The notes beneath the pieces are model-generated. The model saw nothing but the letters and a program-made list of their open reading frames with translations. It did no database searches and was not told where the DNA came from. Position numbers and translations under genes: made by a program. Of a DNA stretch of 64,000 nucleotides, positions 34,219 to 42,298 are shown in pieces (within the stretch, counting starts at the first letter, position 1; each line of letters begins with the position of its first letter). This DNA comes from Streptomyces reniochalinae. Lineage in GTDB: Bacteria; Actinomycetota; Actinomycetes; Streptomycetales; Streptomycetaceae. The stretch spans positions 1 to 64,000 of the forward strand of contig NZ_QOIM01000026.1 of assembly GCF_003323735.1 (NCBI RefSeq), read 5' to 3'.

Positions 34219-35520
34219 TCAGCCGAGTTTCAGCAGGCGGTTGCATTCCTCGGCGGCGCGGTGCAGCGCCTTCCCGGGCGATTCGTCACCACGCAGCGCC
34301 CGGGTGACGGCGTTTTGCAGGACCGTCTTCATGTCGTCGCTCAGCAGCACCGGGGTGTAGTTGACGGCCTTCTCCAGTGACTTGGCGGAGGCGACGCGCA
34401 CCCGCGTCTTGTCGGTGCCGTCCTGCTCGGTGAAGAACTTCTCGTCCAGCGCCCCCTCGGTGCTGGGGAAGACGGTGGTCTCGTGGGCGAACGCCCTCTG
34501 GTTCTCGGCGTTCGTCACGAAGTGCGCGAAGGCGACGGACGTGGCCTTGTTGTCACCCGCCGCGTTCACCATCAGACCCTGCACGTACATGTTGGGATGC
34601 CCGGTGTTGTTCGGCGCGTCGGTGATACCGATGTGCTCGTAGAGACTCGGTGCGTCCTTCTTGAACTTGTCCAGGTCCAGGGCGCTGCCGGGGTTCATCG
34701 CCACCGACTGCTGCATGAACTTCCGCCCGGCCTGCTCGGGCGTGGAGGTGAACGCCTGGGAGTCCAGGGCCCCGGCCCGGTAGAGCTTCTTGTAGCGCTC
34801 CAGCAGTTCGACGCCCTTGGGCTCGTCGAAGGTGAAGGCGGTGCCCGAGGGGTTCATCACCCGCACGCCGTAGCGCCCGAAGTCCTCGATGGTGGGCACG
34901 TTGGCCAACGTCGCGATCTTCCCGTCACTGCGCTCGGCCATCGTCAGCGCGGCGTCGAAGAGTTCGTCGTAGGTCCGCGGCGGATCGTCCGGGTCGAGGC
35001 CGGCCTTGTCGAAGAGACGCTTGTTGTAGAAGAGCGGCCCGGTGTTGAGATACCAGGGGAAGGCGTAGGTGCCCTTCATGCCGGGTATCTTCGTGCTGTT
35101 CCACGCGGCCGGCAGGTACTCGTCCCGGTACTGCGGGGCCGCGCTGTCGAGATCGAGCGCCATGTGGGCCTTCGCCAGCGGGGCGGCGAGATCGGGTGAG
35201 ACGTTCACGACGTCGGGCAGGGTGCCGCCCGCGGCATCCGCGCTGATCTTGTCCGCGTAGCCCTCCGCGGGCTGGTCGACCCACTTCACGTGCGTGCCCG
35301 GATACCTCTTCTCGAACTTGTCGATCAGTTTCTCGAAGTAGTCCCGGTAGGCGGCCCGCAGGCTCCAGGTCTGGAAAGTGATCGTCCCGCGCACCTCGCC
35401 CTCGGCGCTCGTGGTGTCCACCTGCTGTGTCCCCACAGTGCACGCGGAGAGGGCCAGGACCCCCACGAGGGCGAGGGCGGCTGTGCGGGAACTGCGCACG
35501 GCTTCGCGGGACTTGCGCAC
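34219..35520 (-). CDS. Sugar ABC transporter substrate-binding lipoprotein
   Basis: This is a 433-residue protein with a lipoprotein signal: basic start, hydrophobic ALALVGVLALSA and lipobox LSAC (Cys about 27). The mature part is a CUT1-type binding protein: ITFQTWSLRAAYRDYFEKLI, FEKRYPGTHVKWVDQP, GTLPDVVNVSPDLAAPLA and FPWYLNTGPLFYNKRLFDKA. It would sit on the outer face of the membrane and capture the glycan released by the GH85 enzyme. The start is GTG, with AAGGAG upstream. It is the first gene of the operon, transcribed away from the LacI gene, with a promoter and palindromic operator 95-157 nt upstream. Confidence 0.93.
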   Translation of the reverse strand: MRKSREAVRSSRTAALALVGVLALSACTVGTQQVDTTSAEGEVRGTITFQTWSLRAAYRDYFEKLIDKFEKRYPGTHVKWVDQPAEGYADKISADAAGGTLPDVVNVSPDLAAPLAKAHMALDLDSAAPQYRDEYLPAAWNSTKIPGMKGTYAFPWYLNTGPLFYNKRLFDKAGLDPDDPPRTYDELFDAALTMAERSDGKIATLANVPTIEDFGRYGVRVMNPSGTAFTFDEPKGVELLERYKKLYRAGALDSQAFTSTPEQAGRKFMQQSVAMNPGSALDLDKFKKDAPSLYEHIGITDAPNNTGHPNMYVQGLMVNAAGDNKATSVAFAHFVTNAENQRAFAHETTVFPSTEGALDEKFFTEQDGTDKTRVRVASAKSLEKAVNYTPVLLSDDMKTVLQNAVTRALRGDESPGKALHRAAEECNRLLKLG

Positions 35521-35614
35521 GACGAACAGCTCTCCTTCGAGCAGGACGGAAACACGCCGCGGAGCGGCCGGCGTCCGGCGAACGCGTGGGCAGGGGGCTC
35601 CGGGCGGGACGGCG

Positions 35615-35630
35615 CTGACATCGATGTCAG
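35615..35630. promoter_or_regulatory. Perfect 16-bp palindrome, LacI-type operator of the N-glycan operon
   Basis: The sequence CTGACATCGATGTCAG is a perfect palindrome with a central CG, typical of LacI-family operators. It lies about 20 nt downstream of the -10 at 35649-35654, so a bound repressor would block elongation from the operon promoter. Confidence 0.7.
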
Positions 35631-35648
35631 GCGTCGGCGCCGAGAAAT

Positions 35649-35677
35649 AAGCTGCATTGCCGCGACGGGAAAGTCAA
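35649..35677 (-). promoter_or_regulatory. Promoter of the N-glycan uptake operon
   Basis: On the minus strand, TTGACT (35672-35677), a 17-nt spacer and CAGCTT (35649-35654) form a housekeeping-type promoter. The leader to the binding-protein start is about 120 nt and contains the palindrome at 35615-35630. Confidence 0.55.
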
Positions 35678-35750
35678 TAGCTCCCCGGAAAGGCGCCCTT
35701 CGCCCTGCCCGTGACGCGTGCCGGGGCTCGGGGCCGCTCTTGCGTTCGTG

Positions 35751-35792
35751 AGCTAATGCGCTTTAGCTTGGGAGTGCTTAAGCGGTTTAGCT
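35751..35792. promoter_or_regulatory. Two tandem AGCTAA-type operator boxes near the LacI gene
   Basis: Box 1 (35751-35768) reads AGCTAAtGCGCtTTAGCT, an 18-bp palindrome with one mismatched pair. Box 2 (35775-35792), TGCTTAAGCGGTTTAGCT, matches it at 14 of 18 positions. Their centres are 24 bp apart. The boxes differ in sequence from the palindrome at 35615, so either one regulator recognises both loosely or two regulators act here. They lie upstream of the LacI gene, in front of its long leader. Confidence 0.55.
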
Positions 35793-36025
35793 GTGGCCTC
35801 CGGCCGCCGTCCGCCAGGGACGGGCCGCCCCCGGGCGCGGTGGTGGGACCGGGGTGCGGGCGGGCCACGGGGCGTTGGCGGCGGGCTGCACGCTGCGAGC
35901 AGCGGGCGATTGCTGCCAGGATTGACCGCAGGCCGCCGGAACGACCGACGCCGTCGCGGGGAGGCTGCCGGGACGACCGGGGCGGTCGGGGAACCGGGAC
36001 GAGGCGAGACGAGGGGCGGGCTGAC

Positions 36026-37489
36026 GTGGATTCCGTGGACGCGGTGCACACGGAAGGAGCCGTCGAGGCGGAGAGCGCGGACGCGACGGCGGCAGCGGCG
36101 GACCATACGCGAGAGGCCGGACCCGCGCCCGCGGCGGACGGCGCCGAGAAGGGTGGAGCCACGGCAGCGGTGAGCGCCAGTACCCACGCCTCCGGACCGT
36201 CAGGCACGGGCAACGCGCCTGAGGCCAGGGACACGAGTGACGACGGCCACGGCCCAGGCACGACGAGCATCGGCGCCTCCCCTGGCCCGACGGGCGGGAG
36301 TGACACCCCGGGCGGAAGCAGCACAAACGCAAGCAGCCCGAGCGGCACGGGCGCAGGCCCGGAAGCGACCGGAGCGGTCGGCGGCTCCGAGGTGCCGGCG
36401 CAGCGGCGTCGTCCGACCATCAAGGACATCGCACGGCGGTCAGGGGTGTCCGAGAGCGCCGTCTCGTTCGCGCTCAACGGCCGCCCAGGGGTGTCGGAAA
36501 CCACCCGCGCGCGGGTGCGCCGGGTGGCCGAGCAGGTCGGTTGGCGGCCCAGCACCGCCGCCCGGGCGCTGTCCGGAGAGGGCGCGGCCACCATCGGCCT
36601 GGTACTGGCACGCCCCGCGCGCATGCTCGGGGTCGAATCGTTCTTCCTCCAGCTCATCTCCGGCGTCCAGCAGGTGCTCGCGCAGCGCAGGCTCGGCCTG
36701 CTCTTCCAAGTGGTGGAGGACGTGACGGCCGAGTGCGCGATGTACCGCCACTGGTGGGCCGAGCACCGCGTCGACGGTGTCCTGCTGGTCGATCCGCGCT
36801 CGGCGGACCCGCGGCCCGGGATCCTGGAGTCGCTGGGGCTTCCCGCCGTCGCCATCGGAGGCACCCAGACCCGGCACCGCCTCTCCGCCGTCTCCGCCGA
36901 CGACGCGAAAGCCATGACGTCGGTCGTCTCCCACCTGTACGAGCTGGGGCACCGCGACATCGTGCACGTCGCGGGGCTTGCCGGGCTGGCGCACACCGAA
37001 CGCCGGATCGCCTCCTTGCGGGCCGAGGCCGGGCGGCGCGGCCTGCCGCGTGCCAGGTCCCTGACGACCGACTACTCGGATGCCGAGGGCGCGGCGATGA
37101 CCCGGCGGCTGCTCGAGGAGGACACGCCGCCGACCGCGGTCATCTACGACAACGACGTGATGGCCGCCGCGGGAGTGGCCGCCGCGGCCGAGCGGGGTCT
37201 GGCGGTCCCTGGTGACCTGTCCATCGTCTCCTGGGAGGACTCCGTGCTCTGCCGCATGGTGCACCCGTGGCTGACCGCGCTGGCCCGCGACCCGGTCGCC
37301 TTCGGGCGCGGCGCCGCGCGGGAGCTGACCCGTCTCCTGGACGGCTCGCCCTCGCGTACCGTCAGGGTGCCGCTGCCCGAACTGCTGGTGCGGGAGAGCA
37401 CGGCGGCGCCCAAGAGCCGTGCGGCTGCGGGCCCTCCCGGCCCCGGCCTCCCTGGCAAGGACACGGACTCGGAGTGGGACTCGGCTTGA
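36026..37489 (+). CDS. LacI-family transcriptional regulator
   Basis: The regulator core is clear: RRRPTIKDIARRSGVSESAV with FALNGRPGVSETTRARV is the LacI helix-turn-helix and hinge, followed by a periplasmic-binding-protein-like domain (IGLVLARPARMLGVESFFLQ, AVSADDAKAMTSVVSHLYEL, TAVIYDNDVMAAAGVAAAAE, LSIVSWEDSVLCRM). The frame is open far upstream of the HTH; GTG at 36026 gives 487 residues with an unusual 125-residue Gly/Ser/Thr/Ala-rich N-terminal extension, while GTG at 36392 would give a normal-length protein starting MPAQRRRPTIKD. It is divergent from the N-glycan operon and is its probable repressor. Confidence 0.88.
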   Translation: MDSVDAVHTEGAVEAESADATAAAADHTREAGPAPAADGAEKGGATAAVSASTHASGPSGTGNAPEARDTSDDGHGPGTTSIGASPGPTGGSDTPGGSSTNASSPSGTGAGPEATGAVGGSEVPAQRRRPTIKDIARRSGVSESAVSFALNGRPGVSETTRARVRRVAEQVGWRPSTAARALSGEGAATIGLVLARPARMLGVESFFLQLISGVQQVLAQRRLGLLFQVVEDVTAECAMYRHWWAEHRVDGVLLVDPRSADPRPGILESLGLPAVAIGGTQTRHRLSAVSADDAKAMTSVVSHLYELGHRDIVHVAGLAGLAHTERRIASLRAEAGRRGLPRARSLTTDYSDAEGAAMTRRLLEEDTPPTAVIYDNDVMAAAGVAAAAERGLAVPGDLSIVSWEDSVLCRMVHPWLTALARDPVAFGRGAARELTRLLDGSPSRTVRVPLPELLVRESTAAPKSRAAAGPPGPGLPGKDTDSEWDSA

Positions 37490-37490
37490 C

Positions 37491-37507
37491 CCTCACGCCG
37501 CGTGAGG
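37491..37507 (+). terminator. Small hairpin after the LacI gene
   Basis: CCTCACG-CCG-CGTGAGG, a 7-bp stem with a 3-nt loop, begins 2 nt after the stop codon. Confidence 0.5.
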
Positions 37508-37523
37508 CCGAAAGGTGGGGTCC

Positions 37524-38060
37524 ATGAGCGACTACTACAACGCGTTCGAGATGAGCCCCGTACCCGCTCCCGGCCCGGACGCCGTCCCTCCGGAGCCGTT
37601 CCGCGGCATCTACGGCATGCCCGCTTTCGCGACGATCCCGACGGGCGACTTGGCGGAGTCGCTGGACTTCTGGACCCGCGGACTCGGCTTCGTCGACCTG
37701 TTCAGCATCCCCAGTCAAGTCGTGCATCTGCGCCGGTGGGCGTTCCAGGACGTCCTCCTCGTCCCGACGACGAGCGTCCCGGAACAGCCGGCGGGGCCGA
37801 GCCTGAGTTTCGCTTGCGTGCTCGGTCAGGTCGATGCGGTCGTCGGGGCCTGTCGTGCGCTGCGCCCGGACTCGGTGGAAGGGCCACGAGACACCCCCTG
37901 GAACACCCGCGACGTCGTCGTGACCACGCCGGAGAAGGCGTGGATCGTCTTCACCGCGGCGAAGCCCTTCGACCCGTCCAGCCAGGAGGCGCGCCACCTC
38001 GCAGCCGTCGGGATCGAACCGCCGGGCGCCGGTCGCGGCGACAATGGCAGGCATGCCTGA
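37524..38060 (+). CDS. VOC/glyoxalase-fold protein
   Basis: This is a 178-residue protein. The region MPAFATIPTGDLAESLDFWT (about 33-52) and GLGFVDLFS is the opening of a vicinal-oxygen-chelate fold, continued by VVHLRRWAFQDVLLVP, LSFACVLGQVDAVV and the C-terminal PWNTRDVVVTTPEKAWIVFT. Such proteins act as glyoxalases, dioxygenases or drug-binding resistance proteins; metal ligands are not obvious. The start at 37524 has GGTGGGG upstream. It overlaps the next gene (MerR-type), and VOC proteins beside TipAS-type regulators often bind the same small molecule. Confidence 0.8.
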   Translation: MSDYYNAFEMSPVPAPGPDAVPPEPFRGIYGMPAFATIPTGDLAESLDFWTRGLGFVDLFSIPSQVVHLRRWAFQDVLLVPTTSVPEQPAGPSLSFACVLGQVDAVVGACRALRPDSVEGPRDTPWNTRDVVVTTPEKAWIVFTAAKPFDPSSQEARHLAAVGIEPPGAGRGDNGRHA

Positions 38061-38853
38061 TACCACCGACGTCGACGGCCTGACCGTCGGTCAGGTCTCG
38101 GCGCGGCTGGGCGTGACGGTCCGCGCGCTGCACCACTGGGACGAGATCGGCCTGGCCCGGCCCTCACTGCGCACGGCTGCCGGATACCGGCTCTACACCG
38201 CCGGTGACCTCGAGCGCCTCCACCGCATCGTCGTCTACCGCGAGATCGGTCTCGGCCTGGACCGGATCCGGGCCGTGCTGGACGACTCGGCGGACGTGCC
38301 CGGTGCCCTGCGCGCGCAGCGCACCCGGGTCGCCGAACGGATCGAACGCCTCCAGCGGCTCAGCGCCGGACTGGATCGGATGATCGACGCCCACGAGCGC
38401 GGCCTGCTGCTCACCCCCGATCAGCAGGCCGCGGTCTTCGGCCCGCAGTGGGATCCGGACTGGCCTGCCCAGGCCCGCCGGCGCTACGGGGATACGACGC
38501 AGTGGCGGCAGTACGCCGAACAGTCGGCGTCCCGCGGCCCGGAGGAATGGCAGGCCGTCGCCGATGACGTCGCCGGCTTCGACCGCGCCCTCGCGGAGGC
38601 GATGGACGCCGGCGTCACACCCGGCAGCCCGGAGGCGCATCGACTCGTCGAGCGGCACCGGGAGGTCTTCGCCTCGTACTTTCCGCTGACCAGGCAGATG
38701 CAGGTCTGTCTCGGCCGCATGTACGAGTCCGATCCGGGCTTCGCCGCCCACTACGACGGCATCCGCACCGGTCTCGCCTCGTGGTTCCGCCGCCTGGTCG
38801 ACGCCGGCGCGCGCGCCCACGGCATCGACCCGGACACCGCGACCTGGGAGTAG
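38053..38853 (+). CDS. MerR-family regulator with TipAS domain
   Basis: This is a 266-residue protein. The N-terminal MerR winged helix reads LTVGQVSARLGVTVRALHHW followed by DEIGLARPSLRTAAGYRLYT; a helical dimerisation segment follows, then a C-terminal TipAS-like antibiotic-recognition domain (VFGPQWDPDWPAQARRRYGD, ESDPGFAAHYDGIRTGLASW). TipA-type proteins bind thiopeptides and other compounds and activate transcription. An alternative start at 38044 adds three residues. The gene begins inside the VOC gene, so the two are translationally coupled. Confidence 0.9.
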   Translation: MPDTTDVDGLTVGQVSARLGVTVRALHHWDEIGLARPSLRTAAGYRLYTAGDLERLHRIVVYREIGLGLDRIRAVLDDSADVPGALRAQRTRVAERIERLQRLSAGLDRMIDAHERGLLLTPDQQAAVFGPQWDPDWPAQARRRYGDTTQWRQYAEQSASRGPEEWQAVADDVAGFDRALAEAMDAGVTPGSPEAHRLVERHREVFASYFPLTRQMQVCLGRMYESDPGFAAHYDGIRTGLASWFRRLVDAGARAHGIDPDTATWE

Positions 38854-38872
38854 CGGGTCCGGTACGCAAGTC

Positions 38873-38886
38873 CGCCCCATGGGGCG
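38873..38886. terminator. Palindrome between convergent MerR and TetR genes
   Basis: CGCCCCATGGGGCG is a perfect 14-bp palindrome in the 73-nt gap between two convergent stop codons. It is a weak terminator candidate because it lacks a proper loop. Confidence 0.35.
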
Positions 38887-38926
38887 TCCTCGGGCGCCCC
38901 TGAGGGTGCGGGGGCCCGGGTGGACT

Positions 38927-39619
38927 TCACGGCCTGCCGCGGCCTTCCGCCGCGTCGAACGCGGGTGCCAGCGGAGCCATCGCCGCGCGCAGCAGGCCGG
39001 GCAGCGAGCCGGAGGGCACGACCAGCCCGCCGGCACCGGAGCCCCCCTCGGGCCCACAGGCACCGGTGGCACCAGCGGCCTCGTCGGCCCCACTGGCCCC
39101 GGCCGACCGGAGCCAGCCCTCCAACGCGATGCGCACCGCCGCGGCGACGCTCGCCGCGAGGACGCGGGCTGTTTGCGCTCCGGTGTCGGCGAGACGTTCG
39201 GCGAACACCGCCGTGAGAGGGGGCTCGATCCCGGTGGCGGCGTCGAGGAACGCCTCGCGCAGCGCGGTCCCGGTGGCGATCAGCAGCAGCGCCTCGCGCT
39301 CGCGCTCACCGGCGTTCGTGTACTGCTCGATCACCGCCTCGGTGACGGCATCGGCCAGTCGCACTCCTGCGGGCCGTGCCGCAACCGCCGCCGCGATCCG
39401 CGTCTCCCGGTCCGCGGTGACGGCGGCGACGATCGCCTGCTCGCGGCTGGCGAAGTAGTTGTTGTAGGTGCGGGGCGAGACCCCTGCCGCCTCCGCGATG
39501 TCCTCGACTCGCACCTGGTCGGGTCCGTGCTCCACGGCCAGGCGCAGAGCCGCCTCACGCAGCGCTTCCCGCGTGGCTCGCTTCTTCCTCTCCCGCAGCC
39601 CTGGGGGTGGTGTCGTCAC
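38927..39619 (-). CDS. TetR-family transcriptional regulator
   Basis: This is a 230-residue protein. The HTH is typical: RERKKRATREALREAALRLA, VRVEDIAEAAGVSPRTYNNY and FASREQAIVAAV. The C-terminal helices (LLLIATGTALREAFLDAATG, VAAAVRIALEGWL) form the ligand domain, ending in a Gly/Ala/Ser-rich stretch. The GTG start at 39619 is chosen because the upstream extension to 39766 would run through the operator array. It is divergent from the gene at 39765 and probably represses both. Confidence 0.88.
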   Translation of the reverse strand: MTTPPPGLRERKKRATREALREAALRLAVEHGPDQVRVEDIAEAAGVSPRTYNNYFASREQAIVAAVTADRETRIAAAVAARPAGVRLADAVTEAVIEQYTNAGEREREALLLIATGTALREAFLDAATGIEPPLTAVFAERLADTGAQTARVLAASVAAAVRIALEGWLRSAGASGADEAAGATGACGPEGGSGAGGLVVPSGSLPGLLRAAMAPLAPAFDAAEGRGRP

Positions 39620-39651
39620 GGGCGTCAGCGTTCCACACGGATATGCGTACA

Positions 39652-39679
39652 CGCAAACTTGCGCATACGCAAACTTGCG
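39652..39679. promoter_or_regulatory. Operator array for the TetR regulator
   Basis: Two identical palindromes CGCAAACTTGCG occur at 39652-39663 and 39668-39679, 16 bp apart centre to centre. The interval TTGCG-CATA-CGCAA is itself an inverted repeat, so four half-sites alternate. The array lies 32 nt from the TetR start and 85 nt from the divergent gene. Confidence 0.75.
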
Positions 39680-39764
39680 TGCGCGCATTTTTCTTGTCAG
39701 TCTCGACGCCACCCAGGAGCGGCGGCGACCTCGGCCCGCCCGGGAGCGACAGGGAGGACAGCGC

Positions 39765-40790
39765 ATGCGAGCAAGAGGAATGACCTACGACACGGGATTC
39801 GTCGTGCACGGCCAGACGTCCCGCGAACACTTCGACCCTGAGGTCGTCCGGCGTGAACTCGCCCTCATCCGCGACGATCTGCACTGCGACGCGGTCCAGG
39901 TCATCGGCGGCGATCCGGAGCGGCTTCAGCTGGCGGCCGGCGCCGCCGCCGAGCTCGGCCTGGAGGTCTGGTTCTCGCCCTACCCGCTGGAGCTGGACCC
40001 CGACCGCATCCTCGCGCTCTTCAGGGACTGCGCGGAGCGGGCGGAACGGCTGCGACGCGAAGGGGCCGCGGTCGTGTTCGTCGCGGGGGTGGAGCTGAGC
40101 GTGATGAACCGCGGGTTCCTCCCCGGCGAGAGCCCGGAGGAGCGGGTCGGGCAACTCATGCGACACCCCGAGCAGCGGCCCGAAGCCCTGCGCCAACTCG
40201 GCGTACGCGTGAACGCGTTCCTCCGCGACGCCGCCGCCACGGTGCGCGAGCGCTTCGGAGGCGGACTGACCTACGCGGCCATCCAGTTCGAGCAGGTCGA
40301 CTGGGCCCCCTTCGACTTCATGACGTTCGAGTTGATCCGCTCCGCCGAGGTCGCCGACGGATTCCGCGACGCGGTGCGCACCCTGGCCCGCGGCCCGAAA
40401 CCGCTCGCCCTCACCGGATTCGGCACAGCGGCCTACCGCGGCGCGGGAGACAGAGGCGGGCGGGTGCTGGAGGTGGTCGAGCACGACCCGGACACCAGAG
40501 CTCCGGTACGCCTGAACGACGTGTACGAGCGCGACGAGGCCGGCCAGGCCGCCTACCTGAGCGAACTGCTGGAGATCTTCGAGACCGAGGGCGTGGACAG
40601 CGCCTTCGTGTTCCTGTTCGCCCTCGCCGACTATCCGCACCGCCCCGACGGCGACCCCAGGGACGATCTGGACCGGGCAAGTCTGGGCATCGTCAAACCC
40701 CTCGAAGGACGCCGGGGCCGCACCTACCCCGACATGGAGTGGGAACCCAAGGAGGCCTTCGCGGCGGTGGCCCGGCGGTATCGGAGGTGA
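39765..40790 (+). CDS. TIM-barrel-like protein of unknown function (often labelled abortive infection protein)
   Basis: This is a 341-residue soluble protein. It begins RARGMTYDTGFVVHGQTSRE, then VVRRELALIRDDLHCDAVQV followed by IGGDPERLQLAA, LGLEVWFSPYPLELDPD, VVFVAGVELSVMNRGFLPG, FGGGLTYAAIQFEQVDWAPF, and the C-terminal LNDVYERDEAGQAAYLSELL, TEGVDSAFVFLFA and YPDMEWEPKEAFAAVA. The beta-alpha alternation and the strand-end Glu (VAGVELS, IQFEQ) look like a glycosidase-type barrel. I recall close relatives being annotated as abortive phage infection proteins, but no sequence feature here supports that role. GGGAGG is 9 nt upstream. It is divergent from TetR across the operator array. Confidence 0.75.
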   Translation: MRARGMTYDTGFVVHGQTSREHFDPEVVRRELALIRDDLHCDAVQVIGGDPERLQLAAGAAAELGLEVWFSPYPLELDPDRILALFRDCAERAERLRREGAAVVFVAGVELSVMNRGFLPGESPEERVGQLMRHPEQRPEALRQLGVRVNAFLRDAAATVRERFGGGLTYAAIQFEQVDWAPFDFMTFELIRSAEVADGFRDAVRTLARGPKPLALTGFGTAAYRGAGDRGGRVLEVVEHDPDTRAPVRLNDVYERDEAGQAAYLSELLEIFETEGVDSAFVFLFALADYPHRPDGDPRDDLDRASLGIVKPLEGRRGRTYPDMEWEPKEAFAAVARRYRR

Positions 40791-40812
40791 CAGCCCCCAC
40801 GGCTCGATCGGC

Positions 40813-40852
40813 GGCCCCTCGGCCGATGGCGACGCCCCTCGGCCGATGACGA
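40813..40852. repeat. Two 20-bp direct repeats
   Basis: GCCCCTCGGCCGATGGCGA-like units occur twice with a 20-nt period, just after the stop at 40790. The 369-nt interval 40791-41159 otherwise shows no ORF with coding bias on either strand. Confidence 0.5.
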
Positions 40853-41159
40853 CGGACCACGCCTCCGGGCTCGCCTCGTCCCTGTCGGGCCTCGCCGCCT
40901 ACTCGGAGCGGTGACCGCCGCGCAGGGTGGCGCCGGCAGGCGGGCCGCCGGGGGCGTTCCCGCCCTTCCCGCGGGGCAGCGGCCCGCGCCGCAGCGGCTC
41001 GGGCCAGGCGTTTCGCGATCAGGGGCCGTGGATACCCGTGCAGTCGCGCAAGCTGTGTGAAGGCCGAGCCGTGGCCACCGGCTTCGACCGGGCCCCGACG
41101 CCGCCGGCCCGGCCAGAACCGTGCGGCGTGACCTGCTCCCGACGCATCTTTTCCACGTC

Positions 41160-41525
41160 ATGTCTCAGCCACACGAACCCCCGCGAGAACCGCAGGCACC
41201 ACAGGAACCGTACGGGCCGGGCGGGCCGCACGGCCCCGTGCGGCCGTCGCACCCGGACCCCACGCCGCCGAACCCCGGCCCCGGGCCGGGTCCGCCCGCC
41301 CCGGAACCCGGCCCCGCTCCGGGCCCCGCGCCTCCGCCGGGACCGGACCCGGTGCCGCCGAAGCCACCACCGCCGGGCCCCGACCCGGTGCCGCCGCACC
41401 CGCAGCCGCCCACTCCGGGGCCCGAGCCCGGTCCGGCTCCCGACCCGGTGCCTCCCGTCCAGCCGCAGCCCGACACCGGCGGCTCGGACACCAGCGCATT
41501 ACGGTCCCGGTCGGAGGGAGCGTAG
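41160..41525 (+). CDS. Proline-rich ORF
   Basis: The 121 codons are about half proline, with repeats of the PxPGP and DPVPP type (PGPDPVPPKPPPPGPDPVPP). It begins MSQPHEPPREPQAPQEPYGP and ends QPDTGGSDTSALRSRSEGA. No ribosome site, signal peptide or membrane segment is seen. The complementary strand is open as a glycine-rich frame, as expected for any Pro-rich GC-rich tract. It may be a real disordered protein or a repeat-derived ORF; the non-repetitive head and tail favour a real gene slightly. Confidence 0.4.
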   Translation: MSQPHEPPREPQAPQEPYGPGGPHGPVRPSHPDPTPPNPGPGPGPPAPEPGPAPGPAPPPGPDPVPPKPPPPGPDPVPPHPQPPTPGPEPGPAPDPVPPVQPQPDTGGSDTSALRSRSEGA

Positions 41526-41624
41526 AAAAAGAGGGACCTTTGCGGTGAACTTTTCACTCCGTGCGCACATCCCACTCTGTGGACGCAGGAAGCGCCCTGT
41601 AGAGACAGAGAGGGGACGGACCGC

Positions 41625-42194
41625 ATGACTGAGCACAGCACCAGCACCGCACGGGGGCGGGTGGCCAGGCGCGCCGCGGGGGCGGGCCTGGCCCTCCTCG
41701 CGACCGCAGGCGTCGGGATCGCCGGGGCCGGATCGGCGCAGGCGGCGGAGGCGCGGAGCACCACACCGACCTGCACCACCTCGGGGCTGACCGCCTCGTT
41801 CGGGCAGAAGCTGGGCGGCGGGATGAACCACGAGGGAGTGGTTCTCGAGCTGAAGAACACCAGCGGACACAGCTGCGCACTGCGCGGATACGCGGGGCTG
41901 GGCCTGGAGGACTCCGAGCACCGGACGCTGAGTTCGACCGCGGAGTGGGGCAGCACCTGGTACGCGCAGGACCCCGGTAAGGAGACGCTCACGCTCGACG
42001 ACGGCGAGAGCGCGGAGGCCGTCGTGTCGTGGACGCACGCCAACACCGGCACTTCCGAGGCCCGTCACGCCTCCTACCTCCAGGTCACACCGCCCGCCAA
42101 CACCGCTCACAAGACGCTGAAGCTCCCGGCATGGGTGGACAACGGCCGCCTCCAGGTGACGGCGTTCTCGCCGCACGCCGAACTCAACGGCTGA
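41625..42194 (+). CDS. Secreted DUF4232-domain protein
   Basis: This is a 189-residue protein with a signal peptide (RRAAGAGLALLATAGVGIAG, cleavage near AQAAE). The mature domain shows CTTSGLTASFGQKLGGGMNH, VVLELKNTSGHSCALRGYAG and a C-terminal LPAWVDNGRLQVTAF, the pattern of DUF4232 beta-sandwich proteins common in streptomycetes. Two cysteines (about 46 and 86) probably form the conserved disulphide. The function is unknown; it is extracellular. It is followed by a strong terminator. Confidence 0.85.
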   Translation: MTEHSTSTARGRVARRAAGAGLALLATAGVGIAGAGSAQAAEARSTTPTCTTSGLTASFGQKLGGGMNHEGVVLELKNTSGHSCALRGYAGLGLEDSEHRTLSSTAEWGSTWYAQDPGKETLTLDDGESAEAVVSWTHANTGTSEARHASYLQVTPPANTAHKTLKLPAWVDNGRLQVTAFSPHAELNG

Positions 42195-42228
42195 GGCGGG
42201 GCGGGCCAGGCGAGGTCCATCGGCAGAC

Positions 42229-42262
42229 GAAGAGGGCGCACCCGGACGGGTGCGCCCTCTTC
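42229..42262 (+). terminator. Terminator of the DUF4232 gene
   Basis: There is a perfect 15-bp stem GAAGAGGGCGCACCC with the tetraloop GGAC, 34 nt after the stop codon. Confidence 0.85.
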
Positions 42263-42298
42263 CGCGTTCCCGGGTGACGTGTCCGGGAGGTGTACGAA

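Noticed and set aside
39765..40790. Phage defence (abortive infection) role
   Set aside because: The label is inherited in related entries; no nuclease, toxin or sensor motif is visible and no other defence gene is nearby.
41165..42052. Glycine-rich minus-strand frame opposite the proline-rich ORF
   Set aside because: It is the antisense of a Pro-rich tract and of the DUF4232 gene; no start site or family match.
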